This document shows, in pieces, positions 46,273-54,051 of a stretch of 64,000 nt of DNA. Both the position numbers and the translations under genes were made by a program. Source of the DNA: JADFDG01 sp965232985. GTDB taxonomy: Bacteria; Pseudomonadota; Gammaproteobacteria; Pseudomonadales; JADFDG01. Location of the stretch: NCBI GenBank assembly GCA_965232985.1, contig CBDDRC010000031.1:1-64000 (forward strand), in the 5' to 3' direction. Each line of letters starts with the position of its first letter. Positions within the stretch are counted from its first letter, which is position 1. The notes below the pieces were generated by a model. That model made no database searches, had not been told where the DNA came from, and saw nothing but the letters and a program-made list of their open reading frames with translations.

Positions 46273-48174
46273 CTACAGTTTTTCGAGCGCTTCCATCGCT
46301 ACGAGCAGCTTTGCCTCGACAGCGTCGATCAGTGCGGCGAGGCGCGCCCGCTCGGCGAGCAGTGCGTCGAGCTGCGCCTTTTTGCCCGGCTGATAGATGT
46401 CGCCGCCGGCGAGGCCGGCCTCGGTCTTCTCCCGCTCAACCTGCAATGTGGCAAGCTGCGTTTCGAGGTCGCTCACGGCCTTCTGGGCCTTCTTCAGGTC
46501 GCGCGACACAAAGCCGGATTTTTCCGCAGCTGCCGCAACGACCGGCGCGGTAACGACAGTCTTCACCACCTCGGCCGGTTTCGCTGCCGACGGCCGCGTG
46601 TCGCTACGCTGCGCATCCAGCCATTTCGCGTAGCCGTCGAGGTCGTCGTTGAAGACCGTCGCCTGGCCGTTGTCGACCAGTAACAGATCATCGACGGTAG
46701 CGCGCAGCAGGTGGCGATCATGTGAAACGACCACCAACGCACCGTCAAATTCCTGCAGGGCCTCGGTAAGCGCCTCGCGCATCTCGAGATCGAGGTGGTT
46801 GGTCGGCTCGTCGAGCAACAGCACGTTCGGGCGCTGCCAGACAATCATCGCCAGCGCCAACCGTGACTTCTCGCCGCCGGAAAACTGGCCGCAGGGTGTC
46901 AGCGCCGCCTCACCGTTGAAATCGAAACCGCCGAGAAAGCTGCGCAACTCCAGTTCACGCGCACGCGGGGCAATGCGCTGCATCAACAGCAGCGGGCTGG
47001 CTTTCAGATCGAGCGAATCGACCTGATGCTGGGCGAAATAACCGATGCGACATTTCTCCGCCGCCAAGCGCTCACCGGTCAGCAGCGCCAGATCGCCCAC
47101 CAGCGCCTTGATCAGCGTCGACTTGCCGGCACCATTACGGCCCAGCAGGCCGATGCGCGAATCCGGCGTCAGCTCGACATTGACGTCGCGCAGCACGACG
47201 CGATCCCCATAACCCAAGTCGGCATCGTCGAGGCGGATCAGCGGGGTGGTGAGGTTCTCGGCCTTGTTGAAATGGAAATCGAACGGCGAATCAGCGTGCG
47301 CCGGCGCGATGATCGTCAGGCGCTCCAGCGCCTTCAGGCGACTCTGTGCCTGCTTGGCTTTCGATGCCTTGGCACCGAAGCGGGCGACGAATTCCTGCAT
47401 ATGCACGATCTTCGCCTGCTGCTGCACGTACGCCGACTGCTGCTGCATCAACTTCTCAGCGCGCTGCCGTTCGAACTGCGAATAGTTGCCGACGTACAGT
47501 GTCGCCTTCTGCTGCTCGATATGAATGATCTGGCCGATGACCGAATCGAGAAAATCGCGGTCATGCGACACCACAACCAGCGTGCCTTCGTACTTCTTCA
47601 GCCAGGTTTCCAGCCAGAGAATCGCATCGAGATCGAGGTGGTTGGTCGGTTCGTCGAGCAGCAGCAAATCAGCGCGCCGCATCAGCGTGTGCGCGAGATT
47701 CAACCGCACCCGCCAACCACCGGAGAAATCGCTGACCGGCCGCTCGTGATCCGCAGCCGCGAAACCCAAGCCATCGAGAATGCGGGCGGCGCGGGCACGC
47801 ACGGTGTAACCGTCGGCATCGCTGATGGCAACGTGCAGGTTGGCCATGCGCTCGTAGTCGTCGGTCAGCTCGACTCTGGCGAGCTCCGCTTCCAGTACGC
47901 GCAGCTCGACGTCGCCATCAATCACATAATCGATCGCGTGGCGGGCCAACGCCGCCACTTCCTGGGCCATGTGCGAAACAATCCAGTCGCGCGGCCGCTC
48001 CAGGTCGCCCTGATCGGGGCCGAGCTCACCCTTGAGCAGCGCGAACAGCGTCGACTTCCCGGAACCGTTGCGGCCGGTCAGGCCGACGTGCCAGCCGTGA
48101 TGCAGCGCGAATTCCGCGCCATCGATGAGGGTGCGGCCGTTGCGGGCGAGTCGAAGGTTGCGGAAACGGATCAT
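46273..48174 (-). CDS. YheS-type ABC-F ATPase
   Basis: A 633-residue protein with two ABC domains and no membrane segments: Walker A GLTGRNGSGKST and GLLGRNGAGKST, signatures DFSGGWRVRLNLA and FSGGEKSRLALA, and Walker B LLLLDEPTNHLDL twice. The linker between them (about 240-290) is the P-site tRNA-interacting motif, and a C-terminal coiled coil extends to residue 633. ABC-F proteins act on the ribosome; YheS-type proteins ease stalled translation. Upstream is the four-way-junction element and then a divergent gene. Confidence 0.9.
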   Translation of the reverse strand: MIRFRNLRLARNGRTLIDGAEFALHHGWHVGLTGRNGSGKSTLFALLKGELGPDQGDLERPRDWIVSHMAQEVAALARHAIDYVIDGDVELRVLEAELARVELTDDYERMANLHVAISDADGYTVRARAARILDGLGFAAADHERPVSDFSGGWRVRLNLAHTLMRRADLLLLDEPTNHLDLDAILWLETWLKKYEGTLVVVSHDRDFLDSVIGQIIHIEQQKATLYVGNYSQFERQRAEKLMQQQSAYVQQQAKIVHMQEFVARFGAKASKAKQAQSRLKALERLTIIAPAHADSPFDFHFNKAENLTTPLIRLDDADLGYGDRVVLRDVNVELTPDSRIGLLGRNGAGKSTLIKALVGDLALLTGERLAAEKCRIGYFAQHQVDSLDLKASPLLLMQRIAPRARELELRSFLGGFDFNGEAALTPCGQFSGGEKSRLALAMIVWQRPNVLLLDEPTNHLDLEMREALTEALQEFDGALVVVSHDRHLLRATVDDLLLVDNGQATVFNDDLDGYAKWLDAQRSDTRPSAAKPAEVVKTVVTAPVVAAAAEKSGFVSRDLKKAQKAVSDLETQLATLQVEREKTEAGLAGGDIYQPGKKAQLDALLAERARLAALIDAVEAKLLVAMEALEKL

Positions 48175-48228
48175 TGTTCGGGAGGAGGTGCAGATTCGGG
48201 GCGGCGCAGTCTATACCTGAACATCTAC

Positions 48229-48517
48229 TGCCGGCTGCCTCGGGATGGTGTCGGGGCTCCTTCGCTTTTCGCTCAGGACCCCGATCACCACCCCGGGCGC
48301 GCCGGGGAGGGAGTGGTGGTATACCAACCCCGAGCGGCGGGGGAGGCTTGGAAAGAGCAAAAGCCGTGCAGTCGGCACGCTCCCGCTCTTTCCAAGCCCC
48401 CACTTCTGCTCACCCCGTTCTCCGTTCCACCAACCTTGCCCCGGCGCGCCCGGGTGGGCGACTCCTGTGGCGAGCGAAGAGCGAGACAGCAGGAGCGCCC
48501 TCCCGAGGCAGCCGGCA
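48229..48517. repeat. 289-bp nested inverted-repeat element folding into a four-way junction (possible MITE or structured RNA)
   Basis: Perfect 17-bp terminal inverted repeats lie at 48229-48245 and 48501-48517. Inside them, in contiguous order, are hairpin A (48247-48289; 6-bp core TCGGGG/CCCCGA with flanking pairs), a 16-bp stem (48292-48307 with 48439-48454) enclosing a 14-bp hairpin B (48345-48358 with 48385-48398), and hairpin C (48456-48467 with 48490-48500, one bulge). Hardly any base separates the three arms, so a cloverleaf-like four-way junction results. The two halves are also similar to each other. No protein product, no clear target-site duplication. It fills nearly all of the 368-base gap between the divergent yheS and TIGR02444-type genes. 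Confidence 0.8.
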
Positions 48518-48542
48518 CTCCGGCTGTGCTACGGTGCCGCCC

Positions 48543-49028
48543 ATGAGCAAAAACCCGTTCCCGACCAATGACGCGCTGTGGCAGGAAATCGTCGCCCTGT
48601 ACAGCCACGAAGGCGCGCCGGCGCGCTGTATGCGCGTGCAGGACAGCTACGGCCTGTGCGTCACCCTGCTGCTGCTGGCGATAGCCGTCGGCAAGCGGGG
48701 CATCGCTATTCACGAAGGCGCGCTGCCGGCGCTGAAGGCCCTGGTGCCGCGCTGGCACTTCACCGTGCTGGTACCTCTGCGCGCGGCCCGTCGGGCTCTG
48801 CGCGAAACCGACACCGTCACCTATGGGCAGGCCAAGGCGCTAGAGCTGGCCGTTGAGCGCGGATTACTCGACGAAGCCTGCGCAGTGCTGCGCGGCCGGG
48901 CCCTGTGGAACGCCGAGGATGCGCTGCCACGCAACCTTGAACTGATGGTTGATGCGCACGGTGACGAACTCCCGGACGCCGCTTACGCGGCTGCCGAGAA
49001 TCTCGGTCGACTGCTGGCAGCCGACTGA
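48543..49028 (+). CDS. TIGR02444 family protein
   Basis: A 161-residue soluble protein with W-x-x-x-V-ALYSHEGAPARCMRVQDSYG near the N-terminus and a helical middle (LLLLAIAVGKRGI), like the TIGR02444 (DUF2390) family found near yheS in Pseudomonas. Function unknown. ATG at 48543 gives the typical start (NPFPTNDALWQEIV). It is divergent from yheS, and its promoter must lie in or overlap the 289-bp element. Confidence 0.75.
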   Translation: MSKNPFPTNDALWQEIVALYSHEGAPARCMRVQDSYGLCVTLLLLAIAVGKRGIAIHEGALPALKALVPRWHFTVLVPLRAARRALRETDTVTYGQAKALELAVERGLLDEACAVLRGRALWNAEDALPRNLELMVDAHGDELPDAAYAAAENLGRLLAAD

Positions 49029-49065
49029 CCGCGACGGGCAAACGACGGCGCGCGCCCCAAAAATC

Positions 49066-49093
49066 AAAAGGGCGGACTGAAAGCCGCCCCTTT
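49066..49093 (+). terminator. Probable terminator between the TIGR02444 and AlgP-like genes
   Basis: AAAGGGCGG near 49067-49075 pairs with CCGCCCCTTT near 49084-49093 with one bulged C, around an 8-base loop, followed by TTTG. It lies between two convergent genes and could terminate both. The pairing is good but imperfect. Confidence 0.6.
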
Positions 49094-49115
49094 GTCTTGC
49101 AACGCATACCCTGTC

Positions 49116-49721
49116 TTATGCATCCATGGCCGGGTTAAACATCGTCCGCGGGGCTACTGCGGGGGGCGCAGGCTCCGCCGCAGGCGGCGCGGGTGGCGTT
49201 TTCGGCACTTTCGGCCTGGTCGGTTTGGCAACCTTCGGGGCCTTGGGGACAGCAGCTTTCTTCACCGTCTTTTTCGCAGCCTTCTTCGCGACCTTCGGCT
49301 TGGTGGCTTTCTTCGCCTTCTTGCCACCTTTCACGGCCTTTTCGGCGCGCTCAACCACAGCCTCGGCGAACTCGGTCATCTTGATTTTGGCCAGCGCCTG
49401 ATTGGCGCCAGCCAGTTTTTCGGCGGCATGGCGGGCAGCAGCAAAGGCTTCCGTCGCGGCCTTGCGGGCCTTTTCGACTTCCTTGCGAGCGCCCTGGTTA
49501 TTCAACTTGTTGGCCTTGATTTCGGCCGCCTTGATCTTCTTCATGCTCGCCTTCTCATGCTTGACCGAGGACTTGAGGTCCTTGATCAGCCTGGCGACGA
49601 ACTTGTTGGCATCGACAATTTCCTTGTCGATCGCCTTCAGTACTTTCTGGCCGAGGCTCTTCGCCTCTGCTTTGAGCTTGTTAACCGCTGGAGTCGACTT
49701 TTTCACTTTCTTCTTGGCCAT
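49116..49721 (-). CDS. AlgP-like histone H1-like protein (Lys/Ala-rich)
   Basis: A 201-residue, very basic protein. Residues about 10-135 are predicted alpha-helical coiled coil (KLKAEAKSLGQKVLKAIDKE, ARKEVEKARKAATEAFAAAR). The next 50 residues are Lys/Ala/Pro-rich (KKATKPKVAKKAAKKTVKKA), ending in a Pro-rich, neutral tail (TPPAPPAAEPAPPAVAP). This matches AlgP of Pseudomonas in type and neighbourhood (yheS and FkbX genes next to it), where AlgP influences alginate gene expression and binds DNA. GGAAGGACAGGAT precedes the ATG. The exact role here is inferred. Confidence 0.72.
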   Translation of the reverse strand: MAKKKVKKSTPAVNKLKAEAKSLGQKVLKAIDKEIVDANKFVARLIKDLKSSVKHEKASMKKIKAAEIKANKLNNQGARKEVEKARKAATEAFAAARHAAEKLAGANQALAKIKMTEFAEAVVERAEKAVKGGKKAKKATKPKVAKKAAKKTVKKAAVPKAPKVAKPTRPKVPKTPPAPPAAEPAPPAVAPRTMFNPAMDA

Positions 49722-49959
49722 GATCCTGTCCTTCCTGTGTTGGTCTCAAGGGCATTGTTGCGCGGGAAATCTGTGGCGCCCACAGTGTAGGCAAACTGCA
49801 AGGCAGTTCAAGCGGCCAACGGCGCCATGGGTTGACCTGGCTCATGCAGGCGCACCGCCGGGGCGATTCCGGTAGAATGCCGCGATTCCGACCGGGGGGT
49901 CGGGGTACAACGAAAACGACCGTATTCAACCCGGGATCCGCATCCCGACCGGAGAGGAC

Positions 49960-50673
49960 ATGAAACGCTTAGGTCTGGTGCTGTTGGGCGCCTTGGTAAT
50001 TGCCGGCTGCAACGACGACAAAAACGACGAAACCTGGAAGGTCGGTTACAGCTTGGGCTATAAACTCGGCGAGCGGGTTCAGAACGAAGTGAAGGACCTC
50101 AACGTCAAGGGCTTTGTCGCCGGCTTCCAGGATGCCTACAAAAGCGAGAAAAAGCCGAAGCTCACCGAAGAAGAGATGGAAGCCACGATCAAGGGTTACC
50201 AGGAGAAGCGCGTCGCCCAGATGCGCGACGAACTCAAAGCAAAAGGCGAAAAGAACCTCGCCGACAGCAAGGCCTTCCTCGACAAGAACACACAGAACCC
50301 CAACGTGAAAACGCTGCCGTCTGGTCTGCAGTATGAGGTGCTTGCGGCAGGCGCCGGCCCGTCGCCGAAAGCCACCGACATCGTCAAGGCGAAGTATCAC
50401 GGCACGCTGATCGACGGCACCGTGTTCGACTCCACCCGCGAGCGGGGTGACGAGCCGGCCGAATTCCCGCTCAATCGCGTAATCCCGGGCTGGACCGAAG
50501 GCCTGCAGCTGATGAATAGGGGCGCGAAATACAAGCTCTACGTGCCGCCGCAATTGGGCTACGGCGAGCGCGGCGCCGGCGGCAAGGTCGGCCCGAACCA
50601 AGTGCTGATTTTCGAAGTCGAGCTGGTCGATTTCAGTACCCCGGGCGCAGCGCCGAAACCGCAAAAGAAATAA
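49960..50673 (+). CDS. FKBP-type peptidyl-prolyl isomerase lipoprotein
   Basis: A 237-residue lipoprotein (lipobox VIAGC, Cys17) with an FKBP N-terminal dimerisation domain (about 30-105, VGYSLGYKLGERVQNEVKDLNV) and an FKBP domain (about 115-225, LPSGLQYEVLAAGAGPSP, YHGTLIDGTVFDST, VIPGWTEGLQLM, GYGERG). Active-site aromatic and Asp residues are retained. It should act as a chaperone-isomerase facing the periplasm, like FkpA or Mip. It corresponds in position to FkbX of Pseudomonas. A second paralogue lies at 53225-54034. Confidence 0.9.
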   Translation: MKRLGLVLLGALVIAGCNDDKNDETWKVGYSLGYKLGERVQNEVKDLNVKGFVAGFQDAYKSEKKPKLTEEEMEATIKGYQEKRVAQMRDELKAKGEKNLADSKAFLDKNTQNPNVKTLPSGLQYEVLAAGAGPSPKATDIVKAKYHGTLIDGTVFDSTRERGDEPAEFPLNRVIPGWTEGLQLMNRGAKYKLYVPPQLGYGERGAGGKVGPNQVLIFEVELVDFSTPGAAPKPQKK

Positions 50674-50701
50674 GCGCTCGGCAGCCGCTGCGCGCCAGAC
50701 G

Positions 50702-50730
50702 AAAAGGCCGGTCACTGACCGGCCTTTTCT
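50702..50730 (+). terminator. Intrinsic terminator after the FKBP lipoprotein gene
   Basis: AAAAGGCCGGTC (50702-50713) and GACCGGCCTTTT (50717-50728) make a perfect 12-bp stem with a 3-base loop and a T-rich continuation. It lies 29 bases after the FKBP stop and closes that unit before rlmA. Confidence 0.9.
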
Positions 50731-50756
50731 TTTCCTTGAAGGGGTCGGAAGCCGCC

Positions 50757-51572
50757 ATGTCTGTTTTTATCTGCCCGCTGTGCCGCGCACCGCTCGGCCG
50801 CGAGGAAAAGACCTGGCGGTGCGCAAACAGCCACGCTTTCGATATCGCCCGCGAAGGCTACATAAATCTGCTGCCAGTGCAGCAGAAAAACAGCCGTATG
50901 CCCGGCGACAGCGATGACATGGTGCGCGCACGCCGGGATTTCCTTGCGGCCGGGTACTACGCGCCGCTGCGCGCTGCAATTGTCGAACTGTTGCGCCCGC
51001 TTGGCTCGCAACGCGTGCTCGATATCGGCTGCGGCGAAGGCTGGTATACCAGCGCGCTGACGGCGGTTGCTGCGGACGTCACCGGGGTCGACATTGCCAA
51101 GACCGCCGTGCAACTCGCCGCAAAGCGCTTTGCGGACATCACCTGGCTGGTCGGCAGCAGCGCGTCATTGCCGCTGGCCGATGCATCCGTCGATCTCGTC
51201 ACCAGCCTGTTCAGCCCGTTGCCGGTTGTGGAAATGGCGCGGGTGCTGAAGCCAGGCGGGCACCTGCTCGTCGCCACGCCGGCAGCCAGGCACCTGTGGT
51301 CGCTGCGCGCAGCGTTGTTTGATGAGGTGCGCGAACACCGGCCAGAGAAGTTTGTCGAGGAACTGGCGCCGGCATTCACACTGCAGGAACAACGTGACAT
51401 GGCCTTTGCGCTACAACTCAACAATGCGGCGCTGAAGAACCTGCTGCTGATGACGCCGTATGCCTGGCGCGCGAAGCCCGGGAAGCGGGCAGCACTGGAG
51501 GCAAACGAGGCGTTTTCGACAGAAGCGGGATTTGCGTTGCACCTGTTGCAGCGCAAAGGGCAGCCCGACTGA
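50757..51572 (+). CDS. rlmA: 23S rRNA (guanine-N1)-methyltransferase RlmA
   Basis: A 271-residue SAM methyltransferase with an N-terminal zinc finger (C6, C9, C22, H26; FICPLC and RCANSHAFD), GYINLLPV, the SAM loop VLDIGCGEGWYT and the rlmA motif FSPLPVVEMARVLKPGG. It methylates guanine 745 of 23S rRNA. The ATG at 50757 follows GGAAG; the upstream in-frame TTG is unlikely. Length matches E. coli RlmA (269). Confidence 0.9.
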   Translation: MSVFICPLCRAPLGREEKTWRCANSHAFDIAREGYINLLPVQQKNSRMPGDSDDMVRARRDFLAAGYYAPLRAAIVELLRPLGSQRVLDIGCGEGWYTSALTAVAADVTGVDIAKTAVQLAAKRFADITWLVGSSASLPLADASVDLVTSLFSPLPVVEMARVLKPGGHLLVATPAARHLWSLRAALFDEVREHRPEKFVEELAPAFTLQEQRDMAFALQLNNAALKNLLLMTPYAWRAKPGKRAALEANEAFSTEAGFALHLLQRKGQPD

Positions 51573-51580
51573 CGTCGTAC

Positions 51581-52300
51581 CTACAGCAACGCTACCACCA
51601 GCGGCAGCAGCAACGCCGTAAACAACCCGGTGAGCGCAAGGCCAACCCCGGCGAACGCGGCGGGCTTGTGCCCCATCTCAATGGCGCGTGCAGTACCGAC
51701 CGCATGCGCAACCACGCCGAGCACCAAGCCGATGATGCGCGCATCAATGATCCGCAGTGCGCTGAATATCCACGGCGCAACAATCCCGCCGACAATACCC
51801 GTAACAATGACGATGCCGACCGCAAGTTCGGGGTTGCCGCCGGTGATCCGTGCCACCGGAAAAGCGATCGCTGAGGTAATCGATTTCGGCGCCAGCGACA
51901 GCAACAACTCGCGCGCCGGGTCGAACGGCAGCACCACCAGTATCGCCAGCAGCGGCGCCGTGATTCCGCCAACAATCACCGCCGTGAGTACCGGTTTCAG
52001 CGCATGCAATACAGTGCGGCGCTGCCGGTAGACCGGCACGGCAATGGCAACCATGGCCGGGCCCAGCAACCAGTAAAGCAATTGCGTACTGGCCCGCCAG
52101 GTTGCCGCCGGCACGTCGAGCCACAGCAGGACAACGACCAGCGGGATCGTGGCGGTAACCAGGGGGTGCGCGAGCGGGGCGTGATGCAACCTGAGCCAAA
52201 GTCGCTGGCCGGCGACATACGCAAACCCGGCAGCCGCGATGCAGGCAACCGCGAGCGCGAAGGCATGCCAGGATGAAAACATTGCCAGCGCCGCGCTCAT
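51581..52300 (-). CDS. lrgB: LrgB family membrane protein
   Basis: A 239-residue membrane protein with about seven hydrophobic segments. LrgB hallmarks are LLGPAMVAIAVPVYRQ, LSLAPKSITSAIAFPVAR and GIVGGIVAPWIFSALRI. LrgB with LrgA is named after holin-like regulators of autolysis in Staphylococcus, and plant homologues export glycolate; the bacterial substrate may be pyruvate or glycolate. It overlaps lrgA by four bases. Confidence 0.9.
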   Translation of the reverse strand: MSAALAMFSSWHAFALAVACIAAAGFAYVAGQRLWLRLHHAPLAHPLVTATIPLVVVLLWLDVPAATWRASTQLLYWLLGPAMVAIAVPVYRQRRTVLHALKPVLTAVIVGGITAPLLAILVVLPFDPARELLLSLAPKSITSAIAFPVARITGGNPELAVGIVIVTGIVGGIVAPWIFSALRIIDARIIGLVLGVVAHAVGTARAIEMGHKPAAFAGVGLALTGLFTALLLPLVVALL

Positions 52301-52698
52301 TGCCCAGCCTCCGGCGGCACCTTTTCAGGCGCAATTTCAGGCGCAATCGCTTCCGGCGCGACGGTATATTTCAGCACCAGTGCCAGCACGATCATCGCCA
52401 GCGGCGTGCCGATACCAATGGCCACGGCGAGCGGCGCTGCCCAAGGCGTAAACTTGCCGTGATCAAGCACCAGCGCAACCACCGGGCCGAAAAAAAACAG
52501 CGAGAGATTACGCAGCAGAATGTCTGCGGCGCGCGCAATCCGGCTCAACAAGTGCTCGCCAAAAATCACCAGCAATGCCAACAGTAGCAACATGCCGACC
52601 ACGGCGCCGGGAAACGGCATGCCGAGCAAATGCACCAGCGCTTCGCCAGCCAGTTGCAGGCCAACGAGTAATACAAAACCGAACAACAAATCGATCAT
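52297..52698 (-). CDS. lrgA: LrgA/CidA family membrane protein
   Basis: A 133-residue membrane protein with four hydrophobic segments; characteristic parts are LLVGLQLAGEALVHLLGMPF followed by PGAVVGMLLLL, and FFGPVVALVLDHGKF. It is the partner of the overlapping lrgB gene. The C-terminal end (APEAIAPEIAPEKVPPEAGQ) is a Pro/Glu-rich tail not usual in the family. The pair stands between rlmA and dsbB, where I recall nothing in Pseudomonas. Confidence 0.87.
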   Translation of the reverse strand: MIDLLFGFVLLVGLQLAGEALVHLLGMPFPGAVVGMLLLLALLVIFGEHLLSRIARAADILLRNLSLFFFGPVVALVLDHGKFTPWAAPLAVAIGIGTPLAMIVLALVLKYTVAPEAIAPEIAPEKVPPEAGQ

Positions 52699-52733
52699 GG
52701 TGCTGATGTCTTTGCGTTCATGTGCCGTTGCAT

Positions 52734-53228
52734 TTATGCATCACGCCGGAAAATCTGGAACGAAAACAGCGCGCCCAGGCCAACAAAAACCACCGCCGTA
52801 AGCTCGGCAAGACTGAAGCCGAGGAAGGTCCAGTCAACTACGGCACACTCGCCGGAGCCGCGCAGCACCATCGCGACAACGTCTTGCAGCGGGAACACGT
52901 CGATCATGTAATTAAGCCCCGGGCCGCACGCAGGCACCTGGTCGGCCGGCATGTGTTGCAGCCAGACATGCCGACCAGCCACGCCAACACCGAACAGCGA
53001 CGCAAGCAACCCGAGCGCGGCATACACACGCTGACCGGTGGCCCCCGGGTTGTGCGCAATGGCAGCGATGAGCACGCCCATCGCCCCGAACACAGCCACC
53101 CGTTGCAGGATGCACAGCGGACAAGGCTCCAGCCCCACGACGTGCTGCAGGTAGAGCGCGAAACCCAGCGCCACGAAGCAGCCAACGAGGCCGAGCGCAC
53201 TGACGAGGCGGTAGCCGGGAAGTGTCAT
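52734..53228 (-). CDS. dsbB: Disulfide bond formation protein DsbB
   Basis: A 164-residue inner-membrane protein with four helices and the two catalytic cysteine pairs facing the periplasm: C36-x-x-C39 (EPCPLCI) and C101/C128 (VPACGPGL, GECAVVDW). It reoxidises DsbA and passes electrons to ubiquinone. Its start lies within the last bases of the FKBP gene upstream (4-base overlap), which links oxidative folding and proline isomerisation in one transcript. It corresponds in place to DsbH of Pseudomonas. Confidence 0.9.
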   Translation of the reverse strand: MTLPGYRLVSALGLVGCFVALGFALYLQHVVGLEPCPLCILQRVAVFGAMGVLIAAIAHNPGATGQRVYAALGLLASLFGVGVAGRHVWLQHMPADQVPACGPGLNYMIDVFPLQDVVAMVLRGSGECAVVDWTFLGFSLAELTAVVFVGLGALFSFQIFRRDA

Positions 53229-54034
53229 TCCGCCTCGCCAGCCGGCACTTCCTGCGGCTCGGCTGCGAAATCAATGAGCTCGACCTCGAACACCAACGCC
53301 TGGTTCGGGCCGATTGAATCGCCCGCGCCACGCTCGCCGTAGCCTAACTGCGGTGGAATGAAGAGCTTGAATTTCGCGCCCTTGTTCATCATTTGCACGC
53401 CTTCAGTCCAACCGGCGATGACCCGATTCAGCGGAAACTGTGCCGGCTCACCATCGCGGCTCGAATCGAATACCGTACCGTCCGGGAGTGTGCCGTGGTA
53501 GTGCGCGGTCACCATGTCAGTGGGCAGCGGTGACGGGCCGGCGCCTTTTTTCAATACTTCATACTGCAAACCGGACGGTGTTTTTTTCACGCCCTTGCGC
53601 TTGCTGTTTTTTGCGAGAAATTCGTTCGCCTTGATGAGGTTGTCGGCGGCAAGTTGCTCCCGCTCGGCCTTCACCTGCGCCATGCGCTGCTCCTGGAACT
53701 GGCTGATCACCTGCTGCATCTGCGCGTCGGTGAGTTTGCCGGCACCTCCGGTGTAAGCCGTGTTAAAACCTTCCTGGAACGCGCTGACATCAAGATCTTT
53801 GATGTCAGCGGCAATGCGCTGACCCAACGTATAGCCCATCGTGTAACCGAACGGACCATTCGGGCCAGAGCCGATCGCCGGCAGCGGCGCGATCACTTCC
53901 TCAGGAACAGGTACTGCCGCTGCCGGAACAGCCGCCGGCGCCGCTGCCTGTTTTGCAGCTTGTTCCGCTGCGGTGTCTGCGAGTGCCGTGACCGATACCA
54001 ATGCCAGCGTTGCCAGCCATGCTTGCATTCTCAT
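53225..54034 (-). CDS. FKBP-type peptidyl-prolyl isomerase, periplasmic
   Basis: A 269-residue exported protein with a signal peptide (cleaved near ALADT), an Ala/Pro-rich linker (about 25-50), an FKBP N-terminal domain (GYTMGYTLGQRIAADIKDLDV) and an FKBP domain (TPSGLQYEVLKKGAGPSP, YHGTLPDGTVFDSS, VIAGWTEGVQMM). It is a clear paralogue of the lipoprotein at 49960, but without a lipobox. AAGGAG stands before the ATG. It lies 17 bases after gshA and overlaps dsbB, so all three may be one operon. Confidence 0.9.
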   Translation of the reverse strand: MRMQAWLATLALVSVTALADTAAEQAAKQAAAPAAVPAAAVPVPEEVIAPLPAIGSGPNGPFGYTMGYTLGQRIAADIKDLDVSAFQEGFNTAYTGGAGKLTDAQMQQVISQFQEQRMAQVKAEREQLAADNLIKANEFLAKNSKRKGVKKTPSGLQYEVLKKGAGPSPLPTDMVTAHYHGTLPDGTVFDSSRDGEPAQFPLNRVIAGWTEGVQMMNKGAKFKLFIPPQLGYGERGAGDSIGPNQALVFEVELIDFAAEPQEVPAGEAE

Positions 54035-54051
54035 TGCTTGCTCTCCTTGTG

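Noticed and set aside
47026..48546. A plus-strand open frame that crosses the four-way-junction element
   Set aside because: Mostly antisense to yheS, with low-complexity translation in the palindromic part.
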